A stretch of 64,000 nucleotides of DNA, taken from contig NZ_BDCE01000072.1 of the NCBI RefSeq assembly GCF_001613345.1, forward strand, positions 102,860 through 166,859. Direction: 5' to 3'. Source of the DNA: Nocardia uniformis NBRC 13702 (GTDB lineage: Bacteria > Actinomycetota > Actinomycetes > Mycobacteriales > Mycobacteriaceae). Shown piece by piece: positions 16,870 through 25,613 of the stretch. The position numbers and the translations under genes are program-made. The notes below the pieces were generated by a model. It was not told the DNA's origin. It worked only from the letters and a program-made list of their open reading frames with translations, and did not search any database. The first letter of the stretch is position 1; every line of letters begins with the position of its first letter.

Positions 16870-16922
16870 TCACAGTCTGCTCGGCAGCAGCCTCCGTGGC
16901 GGACAGTGGGTGCGAGCGGATT

Positions 16923-18485
16923 TCAGTGTGGTCGAGCCAGCCGGGTCTCGCGGACGCGTCCGCGCAATATCACCGACTCGCCGAGCTTCCAGTGCTCCCG
17001 CTCGTCCGGTTCGGCCGCCTGCACCGCACCGACGGAGGCGAGTACCCGACTCTCATCGTGTTTGGCCAGTTCACAGAGGCGGGCGGCCTCATTGACGGCA
17101 TCGCCGATAACGGTGAATTCGTAGCGGCGGTGCGCGCCGACATTACCGGCGACCACCCGTCCGGCGGCAATACCGATACCCGCGTCGAATTCGGTTGTCG
17201 CACCGACCAACCGGGTGCGGATGGCGCGAGCCGCCGCGAGCGCCGCCCCGGCGGAGTCCGCGAGCGGCGCGGGGGTGCCGAACACGGCCAGCGCGGCGTC
17301 GCCCTCGAACTTGTTGACCAGTCCGCCATGTCGCTCCACCTCGTCGACGACGATGGCGAAGAACTCGTTCAGCATGGTGACGATCTCGGTCGCCGGGCGG
17401 GTCGCGGTCATGGTGGTGGAGCCGATAATGTCGATGAAGATGGCGGCGGCCTCGCATTCCTCGCCGCCGAGTTCCGGATGACCGGCCAGCGCCGCCGCCG
17501 CCACATCGCGGCCGACATGGCGGCCGAACAGATCCCGAATCTGTTCGCGTTCCCGCAATCCCGCCACCATGTGATTGAAACCGCTTTGCAGTTCCCCCAA
17601 TTCGGTGCCGTCGTAGACGGTGACCGCGACCTCGAAGTCGCCGTCCTCGACCCGCCGCAGCGCATTGCGCACACCGCGAATGGGTGCGACCGTCGCCGCC
17701 AGGGTCTGCATCATCAACACCAGGCCGAAGACGAGCGTCGCGCCGCCCAGTGACAGGACACAGACCGCGAGGCGTTCGGTGCTGACATCCATCCCGCACA
17801 GCGCCAACACCGCCACGATCATCAGCAGCGCCACCGGTGTGCCCGAGCCGAGTCCCCACACCAGCAGCGACCGCCCGAACACGCCGAGGCCGCGGCGTCG
17901 CCGCCGAGGTGCCGCATCGAGTACGCGCGCGGTCACCAGCCGCAGTGCGAATTCCGCGATCAGGTAGCTGTTGGCGCAGACGACGACGGCGCTGAAACCG
18001 ACGCCGAGGACGATCTTGGGTATCAGCGCCGGATCGACGAGCCCGTACAGCGGGGCCAGCACCAGCAGTCCGCCGAACCAGAGCAGGGCCTGTTGCAGCA
18101 CCAGGCGTCGAGGTACCGCGGCGGCCGCGGCCTGTTCGGCCTCGCTGGGCACCGAATCCGGATCGGTCGCCCAGCGCAGGGTGCGCAGCCCCCACACTGT
18201 TCCCCAGGCGAATCCGGCCGCCAGCGCGAACGCCACGTAGACCGGTACGGCCACGAAGTTCAGCAGGGCCAGTTCCCGGGTGAATATCGACGGCCCCGGC
18301 AGCACCAACCCGGTCAGCACCACCGCGACGACGACGCCGATGGAATTCGCGAAGAGTAGGGGCACGGTCAGTAGCAGTTGCACCCGGACCCGCCGCGACA
18401 TCGCGCCCTCTTCGGCGGGGCCCAGCAGTCGCGAGCCCCAGGGTCTCGTGCCCAGCGCGGCGGGTGTCAGATCACTATCGACCAT
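16923..18485 (-). CDS. Membrane adenylate/guanylate cyclase (class III) with HAMP domain
   Basis: 520 residues. Six predicted membrane helices (for example LLLTVPLLFANSIGVVVAVVLTGLVL and LVWGLGSGTPVALLMIVAVLALCG) precede a HAMP segment, PIRGVRNALRRVEDGDFEVAVTVYDGTELGELQSGFNHMVAGL. The catalytic domain has AAIFIDIIGSTTMT (first metal Asp), KFEGDAALAVFG (second metal Asp) and YEFTVIGDAVNEAARL (Asn of the adenine pocket and transition-state region). The layout equals that of the mycobacterial six-helix HAMP cyclases such as Rv1319c and Rv3645. It should make cAMP in response to a membrane or fatty-acid signal. The nearest 5' neighbour is divergent. Confidence 0.92.
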   Translation of the reverse strand: MVDSDLTPAALGTRPWGSRLLGPAEEGAMSRRVRVQLLLTVPLLFANSIGVVVAVVLTGLVLPGPSIFTRELALLNFVAVPVYVAFALAAGFAWGTVWGLRTLRWATDPDSVPSEAEQAAAAAVPRRLVLQQALLWFGGLLVLAPLYGLVDPALIPKIVLGVGFSAVVVCANSYLIAEFALRLVTARVLDAAPRRRRRGLGVFGRSLLVWGLGSGTPVALLMIVAVLALCGMDVSTERLAVCVLSLGGATLVFGLVLMMQTLAATVAPIRGVRNALRRVEDGDFEVAVTVYDGTELGELQSGFNHMVAGLREREQIRDLFGRHVGRDVAAAALAGHPELGGEECEAAAIFIDIIGSTTMTATRPATEIVTMLNEFFAIVVDEVERHGGLVNKFEGDAALAVFGTPAPLADSAGAALAAARAIRTRLVGATTEFDAGIGIAAGRVVAGNVGAHRRYEFTVIGDAVNEAARLCELAKHDESRVLASVGAVQAAEPDEREHWKLGESVILRGRVRETRLARPH

Positions 18486-18585
18486 GGCGCCAGCCTATGC
18501 GGGCCGACCGGTCGCGTTCCGAAGCGTGGTCGTTCCGGGTCGGCGGCGCAGGAATCAACGCGGCGCGCCGACGTTGGCAAGGGGT

Positions 18586-19599
18586 ATGACCACGGCACCG
18601 CACGCGACGCGCTTCTCGATTCTGGACCGCTCCCGGGTCCGGCAGGGCCAGACGCCCGCGCAGGCGCTGCGCGAGACCGTCGAATTCGCGCGCCTGGCCG
18701 AGCAGTGGGGTTACCGCCGCTTCTGGGTCACCGAACACCACAGCGTGCCCGGCGTGGCCGGATCCGCGCCGACGGTATTGGCCGCCGCCATCGCCGCGGC
18801 CACCGAGCGCATTCGGGTGGGGACCGGCGGCGTCATGCTCCCCAATCACCAGCCACTGGTGGTCGCCGAACAGTTCGGGGTCCTCGAGTCGCTGTACCCC
18901 GGGCGGATCGATATGGGTGTGGGCCGTTCGGTGGGATTCACCGACGGCGTCCGCCGGGCCCTCGGACACGACAAGGGCGACGCCGAGGACTTCGATGCCC
19001 AATTGACCGAACTCCTGGGCTATTTCGCCGCCGCCCGCAATGGTGTGCACGCCTGGCCGGCCGAGGGTCTACCGGTCCCCGCCTTCCTCCTCGCCACCGG
19101 TTCGGGAGCCCAGCGCGCCGCCGAGTTCGGCCTCCCACTGGTCATCGCCGCGATTTCCGGCGAGGACGCCATGGTCCGAGCAATCGACCAGTACCGCAAC
19201 ACCTTCCGACCCGGCCAGCGGAGCACGCCCTACGTAATCGTCTCCACCTCCGCGGTCATCGCCGACACCACCGCAGCGGCCCACCGCCTCCTGCTCCCCG
19301 AGGCCTGGTCCGCCGCCTACTCCCGCACCCAGGGTGAATTCCCGGCCCTGCTTCCCCCGGCGGAGATCGACCGCATCGATATGACGGCCCGCCAACGCCG
19401 CATCTTCGACGAATCCCTGCGCGGTCACATCCACGGCCCCGAAGCCACCGTCACCGTGGCCCTCGACAATCTCATCAGCCGCACCGGAGCCGATGAAATC
19501 CTGGTCCACACCAGCACATACGACCGAGCCGCCCGCCTCGACTCGCACCGCCGCCTGGCCGCGGCGGTCGGCCTGAACACCCTCGTAGCGGCGGAGTGA
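18586..19599 (+). CDS. LLM-class flavin-dependent oxidoreductase (MsnO8-like)
   Basis: A 337-residue bacterial-luciferase-like protein from ATG 18586 (GGGGT upstream). The TIM-barrel motifs are complete: FSILDRSRVRQGQTPAQALRETVEFARLAEQWGYRRFWVTEHHSVPGVAGSAPTVLAAAIAAATERIRVGTGGVMLPNHQPLVVAEQF, then LYPGRIDMGVGRSVGFTDGVRRAL. EHH and the GTGG/MLPNH block identify the flavin-dependent subgroup with a single-component arrangement. The longer upstream frame is antisense to the cyclase gene. No flavin reductase lies beside it. The substrate is unknown. Confidence 0.88.
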   Translation: MTTAPHATRFSILDRSRVRQGQTPAQALRETVEFARLAEQWGYRRFWVTEHHSVPGVAGSAPTVLAAAIAAATERIRVGTGGVMLPNHQPLVVAEQFGVLESLYPGRIDMGVGRSVGFTDGVRRALGHDKGDAEDFDAQLTELLGYFAAARNGVHAWPAEGLPVPAFLLATGSGAQRAAEFGLPLVIAAISGEDAMVRAIDQYRNTFRPGQRSTPYVIVSTSAVIADTTAAAHRLLLPEAWSAAYSRTQGEFPALLPPAEIDRIDMTARQRRIFDESLRGHIHGPEATVTVALDNLISRTGADEILVHTSTYDRAARLDSHRRLAAAVGLNTLVAAE

Positions 19600-19750
19600 C
19601 CCGACGCGCGTCCAGCGACTTCCGCCGCTGAAACCCTTGTCGCGGACCGCATCGCAGGGGCGGTGATACCCATGGCATGCCCCAGAACCCCGGTCAGGGC
19701 GTGCGCCGGGCTTACTGAATCGGCGTCGCTATGTCGCCTGCCCATCTCGT

Positions 19751-19822
19751 CATTCCGGCGTGCTTTTGGCCGGAATCCACACCGCCGCAGTAGTGGATCT
19801 CGGCCAAAAGCCTGCCGGGATG
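19751..19822. repeat. Dispersed-type hairpin repeat with 30-bp arms
   Basis: Arms 19751-19780 and 19793-19822 are complementary at 25 of 30 positions around a 12-base loop. Each contains the core GCTTTTGGCCG or its complement. Long imperfect hairpins with a TTTTGGCC core resemble dispersed intergenic repeats seen in nocardioform genomes. No second copy was seen in this window. The rest of the 19600-20087 gap shows only short arginine-rich frames without coding character, and nothing else was recognised there. Confidence 0.6.
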
Positions 19823-20087
19823 GCGGGGGTATGCCGACACCGCGGCGTCAACCTCGATGAGGAGGACGCCGTCGTATTCGCTCGGGTCGCCGACCTGAGC
19901 CGCCACGACGCCGACAGTCGGCCGCACCCGGATATTGCGGCACGCTCCAGCCGGATCGGCGGTCGGACAACACGAATCGATCCCGACGGTCGCGGTGCGC
20001 AGTATCGCCATGCCTCTGATGCCGTCGCGGCCCGTTGAAAGCGCTTGCGCCGATCCTCGATGGGGAGTGCTGAGCCGGACTCCGCGG

Positions 20088-20858
20088 CTACGCGCCGTAG
20101 CCGCCGTCGATATCCAGCTTCTGGCCGCTGATGAAGTCGGCGCGGTCGGAGGCGAGGAAGCAGACCGCTTCGGCGATATCCTCGGCATCGCCGAAGGTGC
20201 GCAGGGGGATATTGGCGCGGGTGATATCGAGTGCGTCGCTATCGATTTCGCCGGTGTCGATGAGGCGCTCCGCCATGCCGACGGTGGTCATACCGGGGCC
20301 GACGCAATTGGCGCGAATGCCGAATCGCCCCTCCTCCACCGCGATTGCGCGGATGAGGGCCTCCACGGCCGCCTTGGGGGTGCTGGACAGGGCATCGCGC
20401 ACCGGGAAACGGGCGGTTGCGGCGGTCGTGATGGCGACGATATTGCCGCGGCTGTCGCGCAGATGCGGGAGTGCGGCGTGGGTGGCATTGAAGAAACCGG
20501 TCGCATCGTCCACCAGTTGTCTGCGGAAGTCGGCGGGGGTGACCCGGCTCAGGTGCACCATCGGCACATGCGGTCCGGCGGCGTAGACGAGCGTGTGAAT
20601 CGCGCCGAATTCCGCGACCACCTCGGTGACGACCTCGGCTGCCCGATCCGCGTCGGCGAGGTCGAGCTGCCAGGAACCCGCCGTACGACCGCACGATGCC
20701 GCACTGGAAAACAGCTGTTCCAGCGCGTTCGCCGATCGGAAGTACGTCATCGCCACATTGCTGCCGCGTTCGAGCAGCATGCGCGTCGTCGCCTGGCCGA
20801 GACCGCCGCTGGCGCCGAGTACCAGTGCCACGCCGGAGCGGTGACCGAAATCGTCCAT
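20088..20858 (-). CDS. SDR family oxidoreductase lacking the usual catalytic Tyr
   Basis: A 256-residue short-chain dehydrogenase/reductase. The Rossmann start is ALVLGASGGLGQATTRMLLERGSNVAMTYF, with a cofactor region QLDLADADRA, YAAGP in place of NNAG, and a C-terminal FLASDRADFISGQKLDIDGGY as in FabG-like enzymes. At the active site the usual YxxxK appears as SSTPK (Lys kept, Tyr replaced by Ser), and the preceding Ser block reads ITTAATARF. It may be inactive, use another residue or act as a regulatory homologue. ATG 20858 lies 26 bases from a perfect 18-bp palindrome, so it is probably repressor-controlled. Confidence 0.85.
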   Translation of the reverse strand: MDDFGHRSGVALVLGASGGLGQATTRMLLERGSNVAMTYFRSANALEQLFSSAASCGRTAGSWQLDLADADRAAEVVTEVVAEFGAIHTLVYAAGPHVPMVHLSRVTPADFRRQLVDDATGFFNATHAALPHLRDSRGNIVAITTAATARFPVRDALSSTPKAAVEALIRAIAVEEGRFGIRANCVGPGMTTVGMAERLIDTGEIDSDALDITRANIPLRTFGDAEDIAEAVCFLASDRADFISGQKLDIDGGYGA

Positions 20859-20884
20859 GCGTTCTCTATATCCCAACCGCGGCC

Positions 20885-20902
20885 ACCAAGCAAATGCTTG
20901 GT
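20885..20902. promoter_or_regulatory. 18-bp perfect palindrome, TetR-type operator
   Basis: ACCAAGCA-AA-TGCTTGGT, 27-44 bases upstream of the SDR start in the SDR/hrpB divergent region. Symmetry, length and position fit a TetR dimer site. No TetR gene is adjacent, so the regulator would be encoded elsewhere. Confidence 0.65.
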
Positions 20903-21045
20903 TCACGCACTGCGACCGCTGAGTTGACCGCCGCCCGCTCAAAACGGGACTTCGGGTTCCACACGCAGTGTCGGCCCAGCCCCCGACGGGCGAAGGTGCC
21001 ATCGCGACCTCGACCGCCATGGCGGACCGGGCACACTGATCAGCG

Positions 21046-23505
21046 ATGAACCTGCCTGAACTTCCCGACCTGCCGGTCCGCCCGGCCCTGGCCGAGATCG
21101 CTGACACGCTGGCCGCCGACGGTACAGCCGTACTGGTCGCACCGCCGGGCACCGGCAAGACGACGCTGGTCCCCTTGGCCCTGGCCGCCACCGTCGAGGG
21201 GCGAGTGGTGGTCGCCGAGCCACGACGGTTGGCGGCTCGTGCGGCGGCAGCGCGCATGGCGTCGCTACTGGGGGAGCAGGTCGGGGAGACCGTCGGCTAT
21301 TCGGTACGCGGTGACCGCCGAGTCGGGCGGGGGACCCGGATCGAGGTGGTCACCTCGGGCCTGCTGGTGCGGCGACTGCAGAACGATCCGGAATTGGCGG
21401 GCGTGGATGTGGTCATGCTCGATGAGTGCCATGAACGCCATCTCGACGCCGACCTGCTCTTGGCGCTGCTGCTCGATGCGCGTGGCGGACTGCGCCCGGA
21501 TCTGCGGGTGCTCGCCACCTCGGCCACCGTCGCCGCCGACCGGTTGGCCGTCCTGCTCGGCGGTTCCGGCGGTCGGGCGTCGGTACTCGAAGTGCGGGGC
21601 CGCGCCTACCCGGTGGATTTCGCCTACGTGCCGCCACTGAAGGATGAGCGCATAGAGGCGCAGGTGGCGCGCGCGACGCGCACCGCACTGGCCGAAACCG
21701 CCGGCGACATACTGGTTTTCCTGCCCGGCGCGGCCGAGATCCGCCGGACTACCGAACGGCTTTCGGGGCTGCGCGATGTGGATGTCGTACCCCTGCACGG
21801 CAGATTGTCGGCCAACACCCAGGACATCGCGTTGCGGCCCGGTACGCGGCGGCGGATCGTATTGTCCACGGCGGTAGCCGAATCCAGCCTGACCGTGCCG
21901 GGTGTGCGCGCGGTGGTCGATTCTGGACTGTCGCGGGTGCCGCGCATCGACCACCGCCGCGGTCTGTCCGGCCTTGCGACCGTACGGGTCTCCGCCGCCG
22001 TGGCGGAGCAGCGGGCCGGTCGCGCCGGTCGTGAAGCCCCCGGCCGCACCTGGCGATGCTGGCCGGAGAATCAGCACGCCACGCTGCCCGCCTATCCCGA
22101 ACCGGAGATCCGCACCGCCGACCTGACCCGCTTGGCGCTCGAATTGGCCTGCTGGGGAACGGCGGACGGGCAGGCGCTCGCCTGGTGGGATCCGCCGCCC
22201 GCCGGTGGTTTGGCGGCCGGGCGCGAGGTATTGCGAGCCCTGGGAGCGGTGGACGCGGACGGTGCCGTCACCGATCGCGGCAGGCGCATGGCCGCCCTCG
22301 GTCTACATCCCCGGCTGGCGCGGGCGCTGCTCGACGGTGCGGCCGTGGTCGGCGCGCAGCGGGCCGCGGAGGTGGTCGCGCTCCTCGATGACGACACCCT
22401 CGCGCCCACCACCGACCTGGTGGCCGCCATCCAGGCCCTGCGCAGGGACCGCCCCGCGCGGTGGCGGCGGGAGGTCGATCGTCTGGCCCGACTGGTCGAT
22501 GGGCCACGAAGCGAGTTCGACGACCCCGCCTATGTTGCCGCACTTGCCTATCCGGAACGGCTCGCACGTCGTCGGGCCCCGGGGTCCGCGAGTTACCTGA
22601 TGGCAGGCGGGACCGCCGTCACTTTGCCACCCCGTTCCGGTATTGCCGACGCGGAATGGCTCGCGGTAGCGGTCGCCGGGCGCGATCCCGGCCGCTCCGA
22701 GGGGCGAATTCGATTGGCCGCCACCGCCGATGAGGATCTGGCCCGCCGCGCCGCACCGAATCTGCTCGGCACTCGCGACGAGGTGGACTGGATCGAGGGC
22801 GACGTCGTCGTGCGCCGTGTGACGCGACTGGGCGCGATTGTGCTGTCGGAGCGGCCTTTACGCGATCCAGACCGCGCACTGGTAGCCGCCGCCCTGCGCC
22901 GGGGGCTCGGCGCCACCGGCCTCGACCTGCTGCGCTGGACCGCCGACGCCACCGCGCTACGACAGCGCCTCGACTTCCTGCACCGCACCCTCGGTGCGCC
23001 GTGGCCACCGGTCGACGACGAGGCCCTGCTCGCCGCCGCCGACACCTGGCTCGGCCCGGAACTGGCCACCGCCCGCCGCCGCACCGACCTCGAACGCATC
23101 GACGCCGGTCAGGCCCTGCGCCGACTCCTGCCGTGGCCCGAGGCCGCCCGCCTCGACGAACTCGCACCGGAACGCCTGGAAGTGCCCTCCGGGAGCAATA
23201 TTCGCCTCGACTACGCCGCCGATCCACCCGTGCTCGCGGTCAAGGTGCAGGAGGTCTTCGGCTGGGCCGCCACCCCGCGCCTGGCCGACGGTCGTGCCGC
23301 CGTCCTCCTGCACCTGCTCTCACCCGCCCAGCGCCCGATCGCCGTCACCGCCGACCTCGCCTCCTTCTGGCACACCGGTTGGCCCCGGGTCCGCGCCGAA
23401 CTACGCGGCCGCTATCCCAAACACGCCTGGCCCGAAGACCCCACCACCGTCCCTGCCCACCGCGGCACCGCCCGCGGGATCAACCGCGGCTCATCAGCTT
23501 CATGA
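21046..23505 (+). CDS. hrpB: ATP-dependent helicase HrpB
   Basis: A 819-residue DEAH/DEAD-type helicase of the HrpB family, standard length. Motif I APPGTGKTT (residues 32-40), Ia AEPRRLAARAAA, II LDECHER (125-131), III ATSATVA, then the second RecA domain with VVPLHGRLSANTQDIALRP and VEVVLSTAVAESSLTVPGVRAVVDSGLSR-type motifs V/VI ending in QRAGRAGREAPG. The C-terminal HrpB-specific domain follows, with PSGSNIRLDYAADPPVLAVKVQEVFGW and HTGWPRVRAELRGRYPKHAWPEDP. It is an RNA or DNA unwinding enzyme; in actinobacteria its role is poorly defined. The 3' end overlaps the convergent hydrolase by 26 bases. Confidence 0.95.
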   Translation: MNLPELPDLPVRPALAEIADTLAADGTAVLVAPPGTGKTTLVPLALAATVEGRVVVAEPRRLAARAAAARMASLLGEQVGETVGYSVRGDRRVGRGTRIEVVTSGLLVRRLQNDPELAGVDVVMLDECHERHLDADLLLALLLDARGGLRPDLRVLATSATVAADRLAVLLGGSGGRASVLEVRGRAYPVDFAYVPPLKDERIEAQVARATRTALAETAGDILVFLPGAAEIRRTTERLSGLRDVDVVPLHGRLSANTQDIALRPGTRRRIVLSTAVAESSLTVPGVRAVVDSGLSRVPRIDHRRGLSGLATVRVSAAVAEQRAGRAGREAPGRTWRCWPENQHATLPAYPEPEIRTADLTRLALELACWGTADGQALAWWDPPPAGGLAAGREVLRALGAVDADGAVTDRGRRMAALGLHPRLARALLDGAAVVGAQRAAEVVALLDDDTLAPTTDLVAAIQALRRDRPARWRREVDRLARLVDGPRSEFDDPAYVAALAYPERLARRRAPGSASYLMAGGTAVTLPPRSGIADAEWLAVAVAGRDPGRSEGRIRLAATADEDLARRAAPNLLGTRDEVDWIEGDVVVRRVTRLGAIVLSERPLRDPDRALVAAALRRGLGATGLDLLRWTADATALRQRLDFLHRTLGAPWPPVDDEALLAAADTWLGPELATARRRTDLERIDAGQALRRLLPWPEAARLDELAPERLEVPSGSNIRLDYAADPPVLAVKVQEVFGWAATPRLADGRAAVLLHLLSPAQRPIAVTADLASFWHTGWPRVRAELRGRYPKHAWPEDPTTVPAHRGTARGINRGSSAS

Positions 23506-24121
23506 GTGTGGCGGTATCGGTGGTGCGCGAGCCGCCCGCGAAAGCCAGGGTGGCGTAGGAACGTTCGGCCGCCTCGGCATGCCCCGCACCGCAGGCATCG
23601 GTCACCATGATCGGCAGGTAGCCCAGATCGGTGGCGTGCCGCACGGTGGGTTCGATACCGATCTCCAGGGCGATGCCCGCAATGGCGAAGCTGTCGAATC
23701 CCAAGTCGCGCAACGCCATATCCAGGGGTGTTCCCCCGAACGCCGACATGGCGATCTTGTCGAAAGCCATCTCGTTCGGTCCGGGTGTGAGTTCCGGTAT
23801 CAGCTGGTACTGCGGAGATCCCTGTGGAAAGGAGCCGCGCACCTCGATCGGGTCGTCCACGCGCTGCCACTCCATGGCTGTCCGCAGCTGCGAGACGCCC
23901 GCCGCCGCAGGCGGAATCGACATGTGTCGGGTGTAGAAGACCCGAAACCCATTCTCCCGTGCCTTATCTCGTAGCTGGCCGCAGGCTTCCACAATCCGTT
24001 GACCATCCGGAATCTGCCGCACGATCCCCACCTGCATGTCGTAGATCACCAGCGCCATTCGCGCCCGATCGCACGCATCCTCGACAGTCTGCGGAATGGT
24101 CAGGCCGTAGGCATACCGCAT
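23480..24121 (-). CDS. Isochorismatase-like hydrolase without the nucleophilic Cys
   Basis: A 213-residue cysteine-hydrolase-fold protein. ALVIYDMQVGIVRQIPDG holds the catalytic Asp; the central Lys lies in AFDKIAMSAFGGTPLDMAL; the nucleophile elbow reads AGIALEIGIEPTVRHATDLGY with Gly where amidohydrolase members carry Cys. That replacement is the arrangement of isochorismatases such as EntB and PhzD, so chemistry without a covalent Cys intermediate is implied (inference). The start at 24121 is supported by GGTGAGG and by lying 7 bases after the upstream YciI-like stop. The two form an operon divergent from an HxlR regulator. Confidence 0.85.
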   Translation of the reverse strand: MRYAYGLTIPQTVEDACDRARMALVIYDMQVGIVRQIPDGQRIVEACGQLRDKARENGFRVFYTRHMSIPPAAAGVSQLRTAMEWQRVDDPIEVRGSFPQGSPQYQLIPELTPGPNEMAFDKIAMSAFGGTPLDMALRDLGFDSFAIAGIALEIGIEPTVRHATDLGYLPIMVTDACGAGHAEAAERSYATLAFAGGSRTTDTATLMKLMSRG

Positions 24122-24128
24122 ACCGGCC

Positions 24129-24455
24129 TCACCTGGTCCGGTCGTACGGTTCGGAGACATCGACCGAGGCGTCCATCAGCGCCTCCAGCGGCAGCGGAGC
24201 GATCACCGGAATGTAGCTCCACTCCAGAAATCCCTTCTTGCTCAGCGGAAAATCGTCGACATAGCGCTTGGCCTCCTCGACGCTGTCGACCTCGAATACG
24301 ATCACCACACCGGGCTCATCGGCCCGCGCGTAGTTCTCTCGCACAATCCCGGCCTTCCACAGCCGCCACACATTGGCGACTTCCTCGGGTAGGAAGGGCG
24401 TGATGGTCTCCATGGTGACCCCGGGCTTGAAGCGGTCGAAAGTAATGACCTTCAT
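24129..24455 (-). CDS. Dimeric alpha-beta barrel protein (YciI/muconolactone isomerase-like)
   Basis: A 108-residue protein from ATG 24455: KVITFDRFKPGVTMETITPFLPEEVANVWRLWKAGIVRENYARADEPGVVIVFEVDSVEEAKRYVDDFPLSKKGFLEWSYIPVIAPLPLEALM. The order beta, helix, two strands with a negatively charged helix EEAKRYVDDFPL and a final beta strand is that of YciI, muconolactone isomerase and related ferredoxin-like dimers. It is the first gene of the operon with the isochorismatase-like hydrolase and is controlled from a region shared with hxlR. The substrate is unknown; the pair may act on one small aromatic or amide metabolite. Confidence 0.72.
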   Translation of the reverse strand: MKVITFDRFKPGVTMETITPFLPEEVANVWRLWKAGIVRENYARADEPGVVIVFEVDSVEEAKRYVDDFPLSKKGFLEWSYIPVIAPLPLEALMDASVDVSEPYDRTR

Positions 24456-24575
24456 GGGATGTGAACTCCGTGTCTGCACCAGTACCGCTGCCGTGCGCGG
24501 CGGCACAGGTCCATGGAATCGCGATGATTACAGTGTTACAAGAACGCACTTTTCGGTAAGCACCCGAGGCGAGAG

Positions 24576-24926
24576 ATGCCCACGAAGCGCTACTACTGCC
24601 CAGTCGAGGTAACCGTCGACCTGATCGGCGGCAAATGGAAACCGGTAATCCTCGCCCATCTCAAGGAGGGCGTCCGCCGCTACGGTGAACTCCGTCGCCT
24701 CATGCCGACCACCAGTGAAAAGATGCTGGTCCAACAGCTGCGCGAACTCGAGTCCGCCGGTTTCGTTCGCCGGACCGTCTTCGACACCGTTCCACCGCAG
24801 GTGGAGTACGACCTGACCGATGAGGGCTGGAGCCTGGTCCCGGTCTTGACCGCCCTCTACGAGTGGGGCGAGAAGCGCTGTGAGAGAACCGGAGTCACGG
24901 TCGAAACCGTTGCCCCACCACGCTGA
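24576..24926 (+). CDS. HxlR family transcriptional regulator
   Basis: A 116-residue winged-helix regulator: YYCPVEVTVDLIGGKWKPVILAHLKEGVRRYGELRRLMPTTSEKMLVQQLRELESAGFVRRTVFDTVPPQVEYDLTDEGWSLVPVLTALYEWGE. The opening Cys (CPVE) matches the redox- or ligand-sensing Cys position of HxlR proteins. It is divergent from the YciI-like/isochorismatase-like operon; in the 120-base gap AGTG (24532-24535) and CACT (24547-24550) form a weak inverted repeat that could be its operator. It probably responds to a reactive or aromatic compound. Confidence 0.9.
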   Translation: MPTKRYYCPVEVTVDLIGGKWKPVILAHLKEGVRRYGELRRLMPTTSEKMLVQQLRELESAGFVRRTVFDTVPPQVEYDLTDEGWSLVPVLTALYEWGEKRCERTGVTVETVAPPR

Positions 24927-24968
24927 AGGCTGGTCATAGGCTGCGGCTATGTGTGACAGGATCGGTTC

Positions 24969-25589
24969 ATGACGCAGACGACCGATCGGGCCTACGAGTG
25001 GACGAAGGGACAGCTGCTCGACGGCCAGTTCGTCGGCGGTGAACTGATTTCCGAGGGGCAGATCGCCGAGGAATTGGGAGTTTCCCGTACTCCCGTGCGT
25101 GAGGCGTTTCTCCGACTACAGGCCGAAGGATTTCTCGAGCTCTATCCCAAGCGCGGCGCGATTGTCGTCCCGGTGGGGTTGGGTGAGGCGCGCGCGGTAG
25201 GTGAGGCGCGGCTGATGGTGGAGGACTTCGCGCTGGCTGCCGTTGCCGCCCGGGGCGCCGCGGCGCTGTCGAAGCTGGGTGCGGACCTATTGAAGCGACT
25301 GGATGCCGATTCGGAAAGTCAGCTGGCGGGCTTGGGATTTCATGAGAAATTGGTCGCGGCCGCCGGCAATCCGCTCATTGCCGATATGTTCCGCAATCTG
25401 TGCGATCGCCACCTGCGCCTGGTCGCCGCCGCCGTCGGGACCTACGGCCCGGATGGTGATGCCGAGGAGCATCGCGAATTGGCCGAACTGATCGCGGCGG
25501 GTCGCGTGGATGAGGCCGCGACGGCGCTGCGGCGGCATCTCGCCGCACTCTTCGGCGTAGCTCCGGCGCGCCCCCGCGACCTGGTGTAA
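24969..25589 (+). CDS. GntR family regulator (FadR/FCD subfamily)
   Basis: A 206-residue regulator. The N-terminal winged helix is AYEWTKGQLLDGQFVGGELISEGQIAEELGVSRTPVREAFLRLQAEGFLELYPKRGAIVVPV. The C-terminal helical FCD domain has metal-binding type residues in FHEKLVAAAGNPLIADMFRNLCDRHLRLV and EEHRELAELIAAGRVDEAATALRRHL. It lies between hxlR and the esterase-SDR-monooxygenase operon in the same direction, 24 bases before a 28-bp palindrome, so it is a candidate regulator of that operon. A TetR-like site shape is equally possible. Confidence 0.9.
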   Translation: MTQTTDRAYEWTKGQLLDGQFVGGELISEGQIAEELGVSRTPVREAFLRLQAEGFLELYPKRGAIVVPVGLGEARAVGEARLMVEDFALAAVAARGAAALSKLGADLLKRLDADSESQLAGLGFHEKLVAAAGNPLIADMFRNLCDRHLRLVAAAVGTYGPDGDAEEHRELAELIAAGRVDEAATALRRHLAALFGVAPARPRDLV

Positions 25590-25613
25590 TCCGAAACGAA
25601 CACACTCCGTCAT

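Noticed and set aside
20885..20902. KstR2 operator
   Set aside because: The CAAG and CTTG half-sites are six bases apart rather than two as in the KstR2 motif.
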